Positions 34,725 to 36,668 of a stretch of DNA of 36,668 nucleotides are shown piece after piece. The position numbers and the translations under genes were made by a program. Source of the stretch: Melioribacteraceae bacterium (GTDB lineage Bacteria; Bacteroidota; Ignavibacteria; Ignavibacteriales; Melioribacteraceae); assembly GCA_028280855.1 (NCBI GenBank), contig JANQLA010000466.1:1-36668 (forward strand). Reading direction: 5' to 3'. Each line of letters opens with the position of its first letter. Position 1 is the first letter of the stretch. The notes under the pieces are model-generated. The model saw only the letters and a program-made list of their open reading frames with translations. It searched no databases and was not told the DNA's origin.

Positions 34725-36668
34725 ATGACGAAAAACAGGCTAAAATTGTTTCTGTACTTATTAATCACATTGATTGCTTTGGTACTGTTTACATTTTCTT
34801 TCTATGACGAAAGAACAACGAGTTTATTGCATTACAAAGATATTACCAACAAAAAATTCGAGCTCTATTCGGAATTTTACAGGAACGGCGCTATTTTCAT
34901 TCATCCTCAAAACAGCTATAGCAGTAAATATGAATCCCGTATATCACAATTATTAAACGAACGAAAGAGATTAAAAGGGACAATTCTAAATGCAGGTAAG
35001 CTAACCAAAAAAGACCTTATCAGCAATTCCATTTTTGTTATCGGCAACCTAACCGACATGCCTGGAATTGCTGCCGTAATCGACAGTTTGCCTATTAAAC
35101 TATTAGAAGACGGCTTTTCAATAAATGGTAAAAATTACACTGGCGATGAAGATATTTTGTTTTTGCAGTATTACAATCCTTTTAATAAATCCAAATTTTT
35201 GTATTTACTCGCGGGAAACTCAGATGAATACATTCTTGATAATTTGGGACTGAAATTCGAAGGTGACTTTCGTGTAGTTTCGAACGGCGAATCAAGGCAG
35301 CTTGGCTTTTTCAAAAATTCAGGCAATAGCTGGGTTATTGATAAATCGAAAACCAAAATTTTCGAACCTCCGCTTGAATCCATTAGTATCGGCTTTAATA
35401 CAAGTTTGGTTTTGAAATCAACAAACCTGTCTAAACAAAAAATAGACTCAATCAAGGTAAAAAACACCAACTTCTTTCGCAGAATAAACAACCTGTTGGA
35501 AGTCAATCAACTTATACCCAAAATTGAATTAAATGTTTACCCATCGTTTGAAGAAAAAGGACTTGTTACCGGAGCAACCTTTCTTTCACATGCTGATCAT
35601 AAAAACAACTCAGTCCATGTAGTTATAAATGAATGGGTTGACGGAAACGATTTCACTAAAAACGCTAGACTGATAATTGCCGAGCAATACCTTGAACTTA
35701 AATCGGAATTTTTAATAAGCGGGTTATCAATCTTTTTAGCCGATAATTGGCGAAACAGAAATTACCAATATTGGGCGGCTAGAATTTTTAACTCCGGTAA
35801 CATTCCGTTGTTAAAGGAGCTGCTCAACAACGACATTTTGTCCTACAGGTCACAATTGATTTATGAACCTTTGGCCGGTTCGTTCGTGGACTTCCTATTC
35901 AAATCAACCGGCCTTGATGGTATTGCAGGAATGACCAAAACGGAATTAATTACACTTGAGGACAAATGGCATAAGTATCTGGCTTCACTCTACGATAAGA
36001 ATAGATCTAAGATTGAAAAAGACAGGATGGAATTCATTCAACCATCAGCAGAGTTTCACAAAGGTTTTTGCTTTGCACATGAAGGATACAACATTTTCAA
36101 TGGTTACCTTTCACAGGAAGCCAAAAGATCGCTCGAAAAGTTAGCGTCAATCAATGTTAACGCCATTTCGATAACGCCTTTTACCTCAATGCGGAATCCA
36201 AGAAAAGCAGTACCTTTTTCAATATGGAAAAGCGCCGGAACCGAGAACGACGAAAGTGTAATGTTTTCAAATTACCACGCTCAACAGCTAGCGATGACAA
36301 CGGTTTTAAAGCCGCATATTTACATACATCGAAGCTGGCCGGGTGACATTGAAATGGAGAACGAAGCCGAGTGGGATAAATTCCATGAATATTATTACAA
36401 CTGGATAATCCATTTTGCTATGCTTGCCGAGATGAATAATATTCCGATATTCGTAATCGGGAATGAAATGTCGCAATCTACTCTCGGACATGAAGATTAT
36501 TGGATAAAATTAACTAAAAAAATCCGCGGCATATATAGTGGAAAAATTACTTATGGGGCGAATTGGGGAAATGAATTCGAATCCCTGAACTTCTGGGATC
36601 ATTTCGATTATATTGGAATAAGTCAATATTACCCGCTTAGTAAAAGTGAGGCTGCGACGGATGAAGAT
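34725..36668 (+). CDS. Membrane-anchored gluzincin-like / GH113-like glycosidase fusion (3' partial)
   Basis: The frame runs 648 codons from the ATG at 34725 to the window end without a stop. Residues 7-28 are a single N-terminal membrane anchor (LFLYLLITLIALVLFTFSFY). About 35-435 resembles a peptidase_MA-like fold: IIAEQYLELKSEFLISGLSI (near 317) aligns with the HExxH...E region of gluzincins, but His, Glu and the third Glu are all replaced, and PLAGSFVDFLF fits the following helix. From about 446 a GH113-like TIM barrel starts (KGFCFAHEGYNIFNG). Its acid/base candidate is E581 in VIGNEMSQST, and NEFESLNFWDHFDYIGISQY follows. It likely acts on a polysaccharide outside the inner membrane. 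Confidence 0.7.
   Translation, partial: MTKNRLKLFLYLLITLIALVLFTFSFYDERTTSLLHYKDITNKKFELYSEFYRNGAIFIHPQNSYSSKYESRISQLLNERKRLKGTILNAGKLTKKDLISNSIFVIGNLTDMPGIAAVIDSLPIKLLEDGFSINGKNYTGDEDILFLQYYNPFNKSKFLYLLAGNSDEYILDNLGLKFEGDFRVVSNGESRQLGFFKNSGNSWVIDKSKTKIFEPPLESISIGFNTSLVLKSTNLSKQKIDSIKVKNTNFFRRINNLLEVNQLIPKIELNVYPSFEEKGLVTGATFLSHADHKNNSVHVVINEWVDGNDFTKNARLIIAEQYLELKSEFLISGLSIFLADNWRNRNYQYWAARIFNSGNIPLLKELLNNDILSYRSQLIYEPLAGSFVDFLFKSTGLDGIAGMTKTELITLEDKWHKYLASLYDKNRSKIEKDRMEFIQPSAEFHKGFCFAHEGYNIFNGYLSQEAKRSLEKLASINVNAISITPFTSMRNPRKAVPFSIWKSAGTENDESVMFSNYHAQQLAMTTVLKPHIYIHRSWPGDIEMENEAEWDKFHEYYYNWIIHFAMLAEMNNIPIFVIGNEMSQSTLGHEDYWIKLTKKIRGIYSGKITYGANWGNEFESLNFWDHFDYIGISQYYPLSKSEAATDED

Overview
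The window looks like a chromosomal segment from a member of the Ignavibacteria or a close relative in the Bacteroidota/Ignavibacteriota group. The DNA is visibly AT-rich. Many starts lack a strong Shine-Dalgarno sequence. The secreted protein at 3286-5292 ends in a C-terminal sorting domain of the type IX secretion kind (NYPNPFNPTT followed by a VYDILG / GLYFY pattern), which is typical of that group. This assignment is an inference from the sequence alone. No rRNA, tRNA, CRISPR array, transposase or phage gene was seen.

Layout. 1-3150: the end of a surface-polysaccharide locus (methyltransferase, glycosyltransferase, flippase) with overlapping genes. 3286-9340: secreted or periplasmic proteins, namely a LamG/cohesin-like/dockerin-like sorted protein, a convergent CarboxypepD_reg protein, and a large M14 zinc carboxypeptidase. 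9495-16873 (minus strand): a complete efflux operon in the order TetR regulator, HlyD-type adaptor, ABC ATPase, TolC-type outer membrane protein, second ABC ATPase, and two ABC-2 permeases. It resembles the E. coli cecR-ybhGFSR system with the double ATPase split into two genes around a TolC gene. Four TGGAAACT-type half-sites lie just upstream of the TetR gene. A 47-codon remnant of a four-helix-bundle protein and degenerate dispersed repeats sit between operon genes. 16960-21084: a methyltransferase, an FAH-family hydrolase, an AI-2E family transporter and a GH13 lipoprotein.

21354-30020 is an accessory stretch of small soluble proteins on the plus strand: an HTH/ImmA-type metallopeptidase with a DUF4411 PIN-like partner, DinB-like, XRE-membrane, serine hydrolase, VOC, DUF2200, YdeI, DUF1801 and GNAT acetyltransferase genes. 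Three genes here are broken by in-frame stops although recognisable coding sequence continues in the same frame afterwards: the DUF4411 gene (TAA at 22849), a TfoX-like gene (TAG at 28411) and a four-helix membrane protein (two TAA at 29802 and 29808). The open frames on both sides of each stop show that the damage is recent, or that the stops are errors or are read through.

30148-36668: an amidohydrolase lipoprotein with a clear intrinsic terminator downstream, an 806-residue GAF protein on the minus strand, and a plus-strand gene cut by the window end. That last gene joins a membrane-anchored, apparently metal-less gluzincin-like domain to a GH113-like TIM barrel. I see no wholly unknown multi-gene system. 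The best leads are the split-ATPase efflux operon with its operator cluster, the three nonsense-interrupted genes, and the gluzincin-like/GH113 fusion.
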